Part shown: piece after piece, positions 7,877 to 17,700 of the stretch | Numbering within the stretch: position 1 is the first letter of the stretch | Layout of the letters: every line of letters begins with the position of its first letter | Assembly: GCA_014656015.1 (NCBI GenBank) | Contig: BNBP01000024.1 | Location: 25,174-89,173 of the forward strand | From: Streptomyces griseoaurantiacus | GTDB lineage: Bacteria; Actinomycetota; Actinomycetes; Streptomycetales; Streptomycetaceae | Direction: 5' to 3' | Length of the DNA stretch: 64,000 nt | The notes under the pieces: generated by a model | What the model was told of the DNA's origin: nothing | Database searches by the model: none | The model's input: only the letters and a program-made list of their open reading frames with translations | Made by a program: the position numbers and the translations under genes

Positions 7877-8839
7877 TCAATTGCCTGCCGTTGTTCCCCC
7901 ACCTGGACGGCGACGAGCGACAGAGGCCGGCGTTGGGCGTTGCACGGAGGCATTGGGATTGCGACCACGACCTCGTTCTGTGGGCGCACGCAGAGTGGGC
8001 GGTACAGGAGGCGCTACCACCGTCGCCGCGAGATCGTTCAACGTGGCATTCACCACCGGCCAGCACATGTCGAGCGTGTCGCGGTTCGGGCTGTGTCCGG
8101 TCCGTTTCTCCGCCAGGGGATGGACGAGATTCCTGTAGTGCCGGACAAGCTCCGAGGCGAGTTTGGCATCGTGCTCGATCCATTTGTTCTCGTACGCGAA
8201 GTCGACGAAGTCATTCAGCCCCATGTTCCGCAACGGCTTCGGCATGCGTACGCCTGCGGTGCGGACCTGCGCGGCATGCGCGAGCACCCCCTCCAGGAGA
8301 CTGCCCAGCATGATGACCGCCGACGTATAGGCGCCGTGCTCGTAGCAGGTGCGTGCCTCGTCCAGCCGAAGTTGCACAGTAGCGGCGAGTTCCGGGTCGC
8401 TCACCACCTCCGTCACGGAGACCTTCAACTCCACACGCGGCAACTGCCGCCGTAGTTCGTCCTCGAAACCGGCTTCGCAGCGGACAAGGACCGGCTGGCC
8501 TTCTTCCTCGCCAATCCGGCGTCCCTCGAGCACAAGTATCTCGTTGAGCCGCTTCAGCGTGGCGTGGTACTCCTGCTGCTGGTTGTAGTACTCAAGGCGA
8601 TTCGCCAGGCGAAGGACGGCTCGCTGGGCGTCGTCCGTACCGTCCTCCTGTCGCTCCCTGAGGAGATCCAAGGTCCACTTGTGCCTCGGTGTGCCGTCGT
8701 AGTCCGGGACGTCGTCCCAGCCCGCACGCTGGAAGAACGTGGCTATCTCGTACCCCATCCGGTAAAGCAGCGGCGTCTCGTCCCCGCAGATCAGATGGGC
8801 AATCTCCGTCAGCGTGCTGTCGTCGAAGATCTCGTTCAC
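7877..8839 (-). CDS. HEPN-domain protein, AbiJ-like (320 aa), putative defence RNase
   Basis: Residues about 160-250 form a helical HEPN-like domain (EARTCYEHGAYTSAVIMLGS) ending in RHYRNLVHP, which fits the Rx4-6H motif of HEPN ribonucleases. The N-terminal 70 residues (LLYRMGYEIATFFQRAGW, TPRHKWTLDLL) resemble the N-terminal domain of AbiJ-type abortive infection proteins; that match is by eye. The last 45 residues are low complexity. The GTG at 8839 overlaps the TGA of the helicase gene (GTGA), so the two products are likely made together. It probably acts as toxin or effector of the helicase-nuclease neighbour. Confidence 0.75.
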   Translation of the reverse strand: MNEIFDDSTLTEIAHLICGDETPLLYRMGYEIATFFQRAGWDDVPDYDGTPRHKWTLDLLRERQEDGTDDAQRAVLRLANRLEYYNQQQEYHATLKRLNEILVLEGRRIGEEEGQPVLVRCEAGFEDELRRQLPRVELKVSVTEVVSDPELAATVQLRLDEARTCYEHGAYTSAVIMLGSLLEGVLAHAAQVRTAGVRMPKPLRNMGLNDFVDFAYENKWIEHDAKLASELVRHYRNLVHPLAEKRTGHSPNRDTLDMCWPVVNATLNDLAATVVAPPVPPTLRAPTERGRGRNPNASVQRPTPASVARRRPGGGTTAGN

Positions 8840-11800
8840 ATCAGACCCCTTCGAGAGAGGGACGCATCCTCATCGAGCATGGCGTCGAGTTCATCGGTGG
8901 TGAGGTCGGCATCGTCCATCTCGATCGGGGCCCAAATGCTCCCCGAGTCGCCCTGGGCCTCCTCGGTAACTCCGGGCCGGATCCCCAGAGCGTCAAGGCG
9001 CTTCCACAACGGGGTCAGCGAATCCTCGGGAGACAGGGCGAACTCGCTGCTGCGTATACGCCAGAACTGCCAGCCCGCCCGGCGCAGTTCCCGCTCCCGC
9101 TCGTAGTCGTCACGGATCTGGTCAGGGGTGGAGTGATATGGGCTGCCGTCACACTCCACGGCGAGGCGGCCCGTCTCTCCAACGACGACGAGATCGATGC
9201 GTTTGCCGCTGACTTTCCACTGAGGGACGACGTGGTAGCCACGTTCCTTGATCCTGCGGAAGACCCGCTGCTCGAAGAGCGAGTCGAACGGCTCGCACTG
9301 CTCATCGGGTGAAACGGCGGAAAGGCCGGGAGAGGTACCCTGAAGTTCCGGCGGCGCCTGCATATAGGTGAGCAGGGAGTGGCGCAGGTCCTTACTGCGC
9401 AGCTGGTCCGGTGTGACGGAGGTGAACAGCCACATCTGGTCGCGGGCCCGGCTGGCAGCCACGTTGAACCGTCTTCCGTCACCCTGGCCGGTCAGGGCCC
9501 GGGTGTTGTCGGCGTCGACGACCAGCGAGAGCAGGATGACGTCCCTTTCGTCCCCCTGGAACTGTTCGGCCGTGCCGACACGTATGTTGTGCCGCTCCTG
9601 GATCGTGGAGTCGATCTGCGTGTCGATGAGACTCTCCAAGAGCCTTGTCTGGTGTCCGGAACGGAGCACGATGACCCCGAAACTCCGTTTCGCATACGCT
9701 TCGTCCTCCGCGAGTTCCTGCAACTTGGCGACGATGCGTTCGGCCTCGGGCTTGTTGACCAGGGTCTCTCGCCGTCCCTCACAGTGACCTTCATGCACAT
9801 GAACGACTTCGAGGGGCCGCAGTCGGTCCGCTCCGTACTGCCGCAGCGGCACGAGTTCGTTATCGGGATAGAACTGGGCGGAGGACCACTTGATGATCTC
9901 CGGCATACACCGGAAGTGCTCGGTGAGCCTGATCGTCTCGCTGAAGCGCGCAGACAGCAGGTCGTAGAGGTTGGACTTGGGGCTGAGTCCATCCCGCTGC
10001 CAGTCGGTGAGATGGGGCAGGAGTGAGTCGAGGAGTTCGTTAAGCCGCTCGTGCTTGCCGCCTGTGTAAAACGGGACACACTGTTTGTCGTCACCCACGA
10101 CGATGATCCTCGGAGCAAGCCACAGCAGCATCAGACCGTCCAGACCGACCTGGCTCGCCTCATCCACAATGACGACGTCGAAGGCGTCTGGCTCGGGATC
10201 GATCATTTCGGCCACCTGTTTGATCGGCATGACCCATGCCGGGACCGCGGCACGCGCGTCACGCATCGCGGAACGGGCGGCCTTCAGGTGCCGCTTGCCG
10301 AGTGCCGTCATTCCCTTGCCTGCGTTCGCCGTGGCCGACGCGTAGGCACTCAGCGCCTGTTTCTGTCCGGCCGTCATCCGGTCCAGGCAGTGATAAAGCG
10401 CTCGGTCGGCCGCTAGTTGAGTCACCGTTCTCCGCAACTGCGTTTCGATTGCCCCCAATTCGCCTTCCAGCTTGGCTTCCCTGCCAGGTGTCAACATCGT
10501 GTCCTGGAAGGTACGCGCTCGCCGCCATGCCCAGGCCCCATCCAGGTCTACAAGGCGGGTCTCCCACGCCGCCTCGGTCGGGGACTCGGCGAAGCGCCGT
10601 GCCAGTTCGGGGTGGTCCTCGGACAGGCGGTCCAGGAGTTTGCGGGCCTCCCGGCGATCAGCCTCACGGTGGAATGCCTCGGTCAGCGAATCGATCGCGG
10701 ACGTGTACGCCTGCGGATCACGGTCGGTGACAGCCCGGTGTACCTCTGCCAGTTCGGCCACTCCGCGGGCATCGGGTCGCGGCAGCTGCTCGGAGATGGA
10801 CCGCAGCCTCTCCTCCGCCTCACGGGCACGGAGCAGCCGTTCCGCACCGCTCGCCGACGTACGCACGTCGTCCCACTGTTGTGCCGTCCGCACCGTGGCC
10901 TTGATCCGGGCCTTAAGTAGGACTTCGTGCAGCGTACGCACGGATTGGGTGAACCCGTCCACCGCGCGGAGCGTCGGCACCCGGTCCAGCAGCTCCGACA
11001 GAGCCACCTGCGTGGAGCCTTCGGCCTCGGGCGCGTTGACGCTCTTCCAGCGCTCGTTCAGCTGCCGAACGCACTGGCGTGCCGCCAGATGAGCCACCAA
11101 CGCGGCGATCTCGTCCGGTGTGCTGGGCAGCCTCCCATCCACCCGGCAGTCCCGCAGAAGGACTTGGGCCTCCTTCTGGACCGGCCTCGGGGCGAACTTG
11201 CGCAGCTTGCCGCCTGCACGCAAGTACTGTTCGAGATCCTTCCCGGCGGCGATCAGACGTGATTCCTCGGCAAGCGCCACGTCGGGTACGTCGAGCACGG
11301 CGAAGAGCATGTGCTGAAGCACGCTTTGTACGTCCTCGGCACGAGCGGACGCCTGCCGCACTCCCTCCCACAGCTGCTGCCGCCGGCCTGCCATTCCGTC
11401 CTGCAAGGCGCGCGTGGTCCACTCCTCGGGCGGCCAGGCGGCAGGGTCACCCGGCAGTCCCTCGCTCTGCAGCGCGTGTTCCGCTGCGTCCAGCAGACCG
11501 ACCAGTGTCGCGATCAGCTCATCCCCGCGGTCTGCGAGTTCGAGGGCAAGTGTGTCGGACACCGACGCAGCACAGACACGTACAGCGGCGTCCAGGGCGT
11601 TGACCGCTTCTTCGAACAGCACGGGTGCGATGAAATCCGCGGGGTCCGGGCAGCGGGCGGCACGCTCGTCCAGTACTCCGGCCCCGTGCCGGGACACCAG
11701 ACCCAGCAGGCGCTGGGCCTCGTCCTGGCTCAGCGAAGGTTCTCGCGGTGCCGAGGCGGGCAGGGCGGGCATCCAGCCGTACTTCGGTGCACCGGCAGCG

Positions 11801-13413
11801 ACGGTCTCCACGATCTCCGCGAGCCGCCCCTTGTATCCGGGCGCCACCTCGAGGTGTTCGTACCACTCCGCCTCACGGATGGCGCGCAGTTCGTTACGGA
11901 GGCGTGCGCGGGTGTCCGACAGTTCCGAGCGCAGCGCCTCATGGTTCTTGATCCTTACGTCGAGACGCTCCGTCGACTGGGTGGCACTGAGCTGAGAGAG
12001 AGCGCGCACGGACTGTTCCAGGTCGTCGCTGCCGTCCTGGCGCCGGTCGCCCTGGAGGACGCACAGGTTGCGCAACTCGGGCGGCAGTTGCTGCCGCAGG
12101 ACCTTCAGCGCTTGGCCCTTCTCACTCGTCACGAGCACCCGCCTGCCGTCTGCCAGCAAGGCGCACACGAGGTTGGCGATGGTGTGCGTCTTTCCCGTGC
12201 CGGGCGGCCCCTGAACGACGACGCCAGTATCGGTCTGTAGGCGCCTCAGCACCTCCCGCTGGGCTTCGTTCGACAGCAGCGGAAACAGCGGGTCAGGGCC
12301 AAGGGCGGGCGGCACGTCACGGCTCCCCGCCGCCGTACCCCACACCCTGCGGTCCTCCGCTTCCAGCTGATACAGCAGCTGAGCCAAGCCCAGCGGAGCG
12401 ATGGCACCGGGCTGAGCGAGGCGGTTCGCGATGCCGTCGTAGAAGTTTACGAGGGCACCCTGGCCCCTCTGGCGGAGAATGATCGCCGGCGCGAACCCAA
12501 GTGTGGGCACCGGCAGCGCGAGGTCTGCGGATGGGCGGCCCCAGCCACGGTGGAACGCCACCGCTCGATCGGTGCCGAACGCCCTCTCCGACCAGTCGCT
12601 GAGCATGTCCTGGGAGTCACGGGACAGCGGATGGAATCCTTCCGTATCGACACGGTCCCGCAGCGGGCTCAGCAGACGGGTGCTGTAGCCCGCGTCCGCG
12701 TCAAGAAACTCGCTGTCCTCCATCCGCGCCGGGTCGCCGGGGGCGAGGGCGACGGTGATGGACATGTTCGTGGGATTCACGGTGAGTATCAGCGGCGCCG
12801 TCAAAATGTGCCGGGCAATGCGCGCCGACGGACGTGCGGCTCCGACGGTCAGCAATCCGGCGCCCAGTACCGCCTCGTATTCCTCGCCGTCCTGCTGAAT
12901 CCTGGTCGCCATTCGGTACAGCTGCTGATGGAGTTCCCTATAAGGACGGTCGATGCGCTCTTTCTCCGACCACTTGCGCCACGCGTCGAGCCACCGTGTG
13001 TAGGCGCGCAGCACGTCGTGCGCTTCCTCCCGGCGAATCTCGGAAACTTCGAACAGGTCTCCGTTTTCATCCTCTTGCCAACCCTGCCCCGGTCCCGATT
13101 CGGCCAGCGGTGGCACTTCGGGCGATGCGGTGGCGGCGGCTTCGGGATCGACCCATCCCACCAGCACCTCGGGCAGGACAGGAGCCGGGCGGGACGGGCG
13201 GTGCGCCACCTTAAGCAGCGTCCGGTCGCCATCCGGGTTCCGCCGGAGCCTGTCGCCCGGAATGTTGGAAAGCCAGAGGACCTCCGGGTATTTCTGCCAG
13301 TCCCGCACCGGCTTGTATGACCCGCGAACAAATTCGCGCATGTATTCGATGAGTTGGCGCGTGCGGTGGACCGCCTCCGGATGGTTCGCACGGAGTGCAG
13401 AGTGAAGAGACAC
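8836..13413 (-). CDS. Large SF1 helicase with C-terminal PD-(D/E)XK-type nuclease (1525 aa)
   Basis: A superfamily 1 DNA/RNA helicase. Walker A is GPPGTGKTHT near residue 405, then a roughly 600-residue mainly helical insertion, Walker B as VIVDEASQVG near residue 1083, and the late motif GRRFNVAASRARDQMWLF near residue 1320. The last 150 residues hold a Vsr/DUF559-like nuclease core (LFEQRVFRRIKERGYHVV, RIDLVVVG, AVECDGSPYH). The start is a GTG at 13413 behind a G-rich tract. With the coupled HEPN protein and the upstream NERD gene it forms a probable antiphage module; the composition recalls the reported HEPN/helicase/Vsr-type systems (Hhe). Confidence 0.85.
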   Translation of the reverse strand: MSLHSALRANHPEAVHRTRQLIEYMREFVRGSYKPVRDWQKYPEVLWLSNIPGDRLRRNPDGDRTLLKVAHRPSRPAPVLPEVLVGWVDPEAAATASPEVPPLAESGPGQGWQEDENGDLFEVSEIRREEAHDVLRAYTRWLDAWRKWSEKERIDRPYRELHQQLYRMATRIQQDGEEYEAVLGAGLLTVGAARPSARIARHILTAPLILTVNPTNMSITVALAPGDPARMEDSEFLDADAGYSTRLLSPLRDRVDTEGFHPLSRDSQDMLSDWSERAFGTDRAVAFHRGWGRPSADLALPVPTLGFAPAIILRQRGQGALVNFYDGIANRLAQPGAIAPLGLAQLLYQLEAEDRRVWGTAAGSRDVPPALGPDPLFPLLSNEAQREVLRRLQTDTGVVVQGPPGTGKTHTIANLVCALLADGRRVLVTSEKGQALKVLRQQLPPELRNLCVLQGDRRQDGSDDLEQSVRALSQLSATQSTERLDVRIKNHEALRSELSDTRARLRNELRAIREAEWYEHLEVAPGYKGRLAEIVETVAAGAPKYGWMPALPASAPREPSLSQDEAQRLLGLVSRHGAGVLDERAARCPDPADFIAPVLFEEAVNALDAAVRVCAASVSDTLALELADRGDELIATLVGLLDAAEHALQSEGLPGDPAAWPPEEWTTRALQDGMAGRRQQLWEGVRQASARAEDVQSVLQHMLFAVLDVPDVALAEESRLIAAGKDLEQYLRAGGKLRKFAPRPVQKEAQVLLRDCRVDGRLPSTPDEIAALVAHLAARQCVRQLNERWKSVNAPEAEGSTQVALSELLDRVPTLRAVDGFTQSVRTLHEVLLKARIKATVRTAQQWDDVRTSASGAERLLRAREAEERLRSISEQLPRPDARGVAELAEVHRAVTDRDPQAYTSAIDSLTEAFHREADRREARKLLDRLSEDHPELARRFAESPTEAAWETRLVDLDGAWAWRRARTFQDTMLTPGREAKLEGELGAIETQLRRTVTQLAADRALYHCLDRMTAGQKQALSAYASATANAGKGMTALGKRHLKAARSAMRDARAAVPAWVMPIKQVAEMIDPEPDAFDVVIVDEASQVGLDGLMLLWLAPRIIVVGDDKQCVPFYTGGKHERLNELLDSLLPHLTDWQRDGLSPKSNLYDLLSARFSETIRLTEHFRCMPEIIKWSSAQFYPDNELVPLRQYGADRLRPLEVVHVHEGHCEGRRETLVNKPEAERIVAKLQELAEDEAYAKRSFGVIVLRSGHQTRLLESLIDTQIDSTIQERHNIRVGTAEQFQGDERDVILLSLVVDADNTRALTGQGDGRRFNVAASRARDQMWLFTSVTPDQLRSKDLRHSLLTYMQAPPELQGTSPGLSAVSPDEQCEPFDSLFEQRVFRRIKERGYHVVPQWKVSGKRIDLVVVGETGRLAVECDGSPYHSTPDQIRDDYERERELRRAGWQFWRIRSSEFALSPEDSLTPLWKRLDALGIRPGVTEEAQGDSGSIWAPIEMDDADLTTDELDAMLDEDASLSRRGLM

Positions 13414-13550
13414 CTATCCCCCCCCAGATCATGGCTCAACGGAAAGCCTTCCAGGATGTGGGAGAGAAGCGCGGCCTTCAACAAGGACCGGCGAGTAATG
13501 ACGTAAACCAGCCACATTCCGCGGAAATTGGCTGTAACCCAGCCAACCGT

Positions 13551-14369
13551 TCAGGGGCGAACCCATGTGCGGCGATCACGTGCCGCCATGTACACCAACT
13601 CGACCTTGTCCGGTCCCCAGCCACTCTTGAGGTGCTTGAACGTCGCGATGTCGCGCTCCTGAAGGACACGCACGTCGCGAAGCGACGGCACAACCTGCAG
13701 CTCTGCCACCGCAACGAAGGCGAGCACCGGCTGAACCTCAACGGGAAAACCACACGCACGTGTCAGCGCGCTCGATGCCCGACGCGCCTCGGCTCGACTC
13801 TTCCGCACGTAGGGGTGCGACTGGCCGCCTATCCGAACCGAGTCGTCGCCCACCCACACACGCCCACCGCGGTGGCACTTCGTGTTGACACAAAAGGCTC
13901 CGCCCGGACCGATCAGGACGTGGTCGATGTCGACATCGCCTGCCAGGGGTATGGAATGCAGTACTCGCCAGCCTCGCCACGCCAGCCTTTCCAACTCCGC
14001 CCCCACCCGGCGCTCACCGGCCAGTCCAGTGCGCCAACTGTCCACCTCCAGACGCCTACCGGACATCCTGGCCAACACCCACCGCCAGAAGCCGGGTGCC
14101 AATTCGTCCACCTTCGTCTGCAGCGCGTCTCCTGGGCGGTTCCCCGCAAGGTCGTCTTCAGAGCGCAGTGCCTTGTGCACTACCGGCAAAGAAGAAGTAG
14201 CAAGGTAGGGAGCGAGGGCATCGAGTACCGCGTCCCGCTGCTCCTCGACCAGAAGCTCCAGAGACCCCGTGCGGCGGTCGAGCCAGGCGACCTTCGTGCC
14301 GTCCGGCTGATTCACGTAGAGACGGTCATGCCCGTAACGCTTCCACACAGAGACCTGTAATCCGCTCAC
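13551..14369 (-). CDS. NERD-domain nuclease-like protein, TTA at codon 4 (272 aa)
   Basis: The C-terminal half carries a NERD domain: AGERRVGAELERLAWRGW, then GDVDIDHVLIGPGGAF and VNTKCHRGG, so the usual ExK is NTK. The N-terminal 130 residues are of unknown function. The GTG at 14369 is preferred because GGGGGGA lies about 5 bases upstream; an in-frame ATG at 14396 would add nine residues. From this start codon 4 (14360-14358) is TTA, a bldA-dependent leucine codon. It precedes the helicase gene on the same strand after a 137-base gap, and probably belongs to the same defence module. Confidence 0.75.
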   Translation of the reverse strand: MSGLQVSVWKRYGHDRLYVNQPDGTKVAWLDRRTGSLELLVEEQRDAVLDALAPYLATSSLPVVHKALRSEDDLAGNRPGDALQTKVDELAPGFWRWVLARMSGRRLEVDSWRTGLAGERRVGAELERLAWRGWRVLHSIPLAGDVDIDHVLIGPGGAFCVNTKCHRGGRVWVGDDSVRIGGQSHPYVRKSRAEARRASSALTRACGFPVEVQPVLAFVAVAELQVVPSLRDVRVLQERDIATFKHLKSGWGPDKVELVYMAARDRRTWVRP

Positions 14370-14784
14370 GCGTCCCCCCGTTTCGCATCCCACCAAAGAC
14401 CAATGACCATGTGACCAGGGTCAGAAGCAGTGAGCAAGACGGCCTCATGTATGCGCCGGGCAGGCGTGCGCTTCCCAGCCGACTCTGCAGCCAGGACAGG
14501 GCACATCCAGGGCACATGAGCCCGGGAAACGGCGTTGACCCGTGAGAACTACCGAGAGGAGTTCCCGCAGGTCAACGCACATATGACCAAGAAGCCCCAG
14601 GTCAGCACCACACCCCTCCCACTCGCTGCACGAGTGGCAGGACTTCAGCCACCGTCTGCACGAGGCGGAACACCAGCCGTACTGCCTGGTGTGGCCCTGA
14701 GTCGACCGGGCTGCCCCGGCCCCGCCCTCGGGCATCACGCCGCGCAGGCGCTGATCGCCACGGTGGGCGGGGCTTCGGCGTCCG
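14370..14784. other. Gap without a convincing gene
   Basis: 415 bases between the NERD gene and the AAA+ gene. A 97-codon minus-strand frame (14445-14738) with several Cys has no convincing RBS or family. On the plus strand, about 14621-14700 reads as a gene tail (ending EAEHQPYCLVWP before a stop) without a start, which may be a decayed remnant. No tRNA, repeat or attachment site was recognised, although this is the border between accessory and conserved DNA. Confidence 0.3.
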
Positions 14785-17700
14785 TCACGCGGACGCGTCG
14801 CCCCCCAGACGTGGGCGGTGTCCGGTACCGGTGATGGCCGTCTCCACGGCGGCGAGGCGGTCGGCGAGGAGGCCGAGGGCGGCGACCGCGCGGGTGAGCT
14901 GGTCCTCCTCGGGGCCGCCCAGGGTGCGGGCGCGGACGTGGGCGGCCTTCAGCTCGGTCCAGCGGGCCGCCCGGGCGGGGGTGAGGGTGCCGCGCAGTTC
15001 GGCGAGTTTGAGCAGGTTGGCCTCGGCGCCCGAGGTGAGGGTCTGGGCCTCGGCCCGGTAGTGGTCCTCGACCAGCGCCGAGAGTTCCGCCTCGTTCATC
15101 ACGGGCTGGATCCGCTGGGCGATCCTGCGCATGTTGCGGTAGGAGCCCTGGAGCCGGAAGGGCGGCTCGACGCGGGTGGCGTCGGTCTGCGCGGCGGAGG
15201 CGATGTACGCGGCGTTCACCGCGAGGACCGTGGCGCGGGCCGTGAGCAGATGGCGCAGGGTCGCGAGGACGCGCTCCAGTTCGGCCGGGGCGTAGGGGTG
15301 GACGAGCCGGTCCGCGCGGGCCGTGGGGTCCTTCTCGGCGAGGCGGAGCAGCAGGTCGAGGTCGGCCCGGTCGCGGCCCGCGAGCGGGGCGAGGACCGGG
15401 TTGGCGGTCAGCGCGTTCTCCACGAAGCTCAGGGCGAAGGCGTGCTCCTTGCCCGTGAGGACGTCGCCGAGGTTCCACACGTCGGCGCGGTTGGCGAGCA
15501 TGTCGGGGACCTGGAAGCGGCCGCCCGACTCGGTGTAGGGGTTGCCGGCCATGCACACCGCGAACCGCTTCCCGCGCAGGTCGTAGGTGTGCGGAACGCC
15601 GTCCCTGACCCCGTCGACGCGGCGGGTGGCGTCGCACAGCGGGATGAACCTCTGCAGCAGTTCGGGCGAGGTGTGCTGGATGTCGTCGAGGTACAGGAGC
15701 GTGTTGTTGCCCGCCGCCAGCGCGAAGTTGATCTTCTCGATCTCCTGGCGGGCGGTGGCGTCGGGGGCCTCGGCGGGGTCGAGCGAGGTCACGGCGGTGC
15801 CGAGGGCGGGTCCGCTGATCCGCACCAGCATCAGGCCGAGGCGGTCGGCGACGTACTCCATGAGCGTCGTCTTGCCGTAGCCCGGCGGGGAGACCAGCAG
15901 CAGGAGGCCGCCGGAGCCGGTGCGGTGGGCGGGGTCCGCGGTGCCGAGCTGCTTGGCGAGGCTGTCGCCGATCAGCGGCAGGTACACCTCGTCGATGAGC
16001 CGTCCGCGGACGAAGCCCGGCAGGACGCGCGGCCGGTGGTCGTCCAGCCGCAGCCGGGCGCGCTCGGCGGCGACGAGGGCGCCGCGGCGGGCGGTGTAGT
16101 CCTGGTGGCCGGGCACGTCGTGGGCGCGGAAGGCGCGGGTGCGGGCGAGGAGTTCGTCCACGCGGACGGTGAGGGAGCGGTCGGTGAGGCGCGGGTGGGA
16201 GCCGAGCAGGCCGTGCACGGTCTCGGTGAGCGGGGCCTCGCCCGGGTAGCGGGGCAGCTCGGGGCAGAGTTCGGCGGCGACCGCCTCGGCGAGGTCGCCG
16301 GGCGGGAGGTCCGTGCCGGTGGCGGCCGTGTACGCACTCAGCCATGCCTCGGCGAGCTGGTGACGGGCGCTCGGGCCGTCGAGGGCGGCGAGGTCCTCGG
16401 CGTAGGCGGGGCCACCCGCCGTGCGGTGGAACGCCTCCAGCAGCGCGCGGGTGCCGGCGGCGAGGACGAAGCCCTCGGGGCCGGTGGTCAGCTCGTCGAA
16501 GAGGTACGCGGCGGCGGCCTCGGCCTGCCGGGCGGAGAGGGGCTCCGCCCGCGGAGCGGCGTCCGCGCTCCACTCGACGACGGCCCGCGCGAGTTCGGCG
16601 CGCAGGTCAGCGATGGCGGGCGCGAGGCCGAAGGTCTCCCGGGCGCGGGCCAGGGAGCGCGCGCGGCGGCGCCAGTCCTGCCGGGCGCGCTCGTCCGTGC
16701 AGTGCGTCCAGAAGAGCTGGGCGGCGGCCCGGGCGGCGGGCTCGTGGCGCAGCGTTCCCGCGCCCTCGTGCAGCCGCAGCAGGGCGGTGAGGATCGCGGT
16801 GGCGTCGTGGTCGTGGACGCCCCGCTCGTGGCCCTCGTCCCAGGCGGCCTCGGCCGCCTCCCGGACGAGGGCGGCCAGGTCGCCGGTGGCGGCGAGGGCG
16901 GCCGGGCCGTGCTCGTCGAGCAGCCGGGCGGCCAGGTGTTCGGCGCGGTAGACCTCGGGCGACTCCGAGGGCAGCAGCCGGTCCCAGTAGGGGCGGGTGG
17001 CCGCGAAGCCGGGGTCGGTGACGGGGGCGCGGTAGTCGGTGCCGGTGACGGCGAAGGCGAGGCCCTCGCCGTGCGGGACGAGGGTGAGGTCGAGGGGCTG
17101 GGTGGAGACGGCGAAGCGGTGGGCGCCCAGGCGCAGGGTGCGGCCGTCGTCGGTGTAGAGGTCGGTGCGGTCGCGCAGGGCGCGGGCGGCCTCCTGGCGG
17201 GCGGCGTCGAGGCGGCCGTCGAGTTCCTCCGCGCGGACCGGGTCGCCGAGCGCGCGCAGCTCGGCGGCGGTGCGGCGGACCTTGACGGGCATCGGGTCGG
17301 AGGCGAAGTAGGTCGTGACGGCGTCCGCGTCGGGCAGGGCGGCGGCGCGGCGGACGAGGGTGCCGAGGACGCGCGCGGCGGACTCCGCGAGGCGTTCGGC
17401 GCGGCGGGCGCGGGCGTCGGCGAGGGACTGCTTGCGGGCGGAGAGCGCCTCGTGGATCTCCTCGCGCTTGTCGGCGAGCGCGTCGAGGAAGTCATCGGAC
17501 TCGGCGAAGCGGGACTCCAGGTTCTCCACCTGCACGAGCAGGCGGGCCATGTGCTCCTCGCAGGCCTCGGGGGTGTCGGCGACGGCGAGCGCGCCGGTGA
17601 CGGCCTGCCCGAGCAGCGCGAACTCGGCGGTGAACCCGGCCCGCCCCTCCTCGGCCACCAGGGCTCGGCGCCGGGCGTCGAGGACCGCGCGGGCCCGGTT

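Noticed and set aside
14445..14738. A 97-codon Cys-rich minus-strand frame between the NERD and AAA+ genes
   Set aside because: No RBS, family or conserved pattern recognised; the opposite strand carries an equally weak gene-tail-like stretch.
14370..14784. tRNA or attachment site marking integration of the accessory region
   Set aside because: No cloverleaf-like sequence or flanking direct repeat was seen at either border; the left border is outside the window.
14735..16573. A 612-codon Arg/Pro-rich minus-strand frame inside the AAA+ gene
   Set aside because: Another frame of the same DNA with an extreme Arg/Pro composition and no motif.
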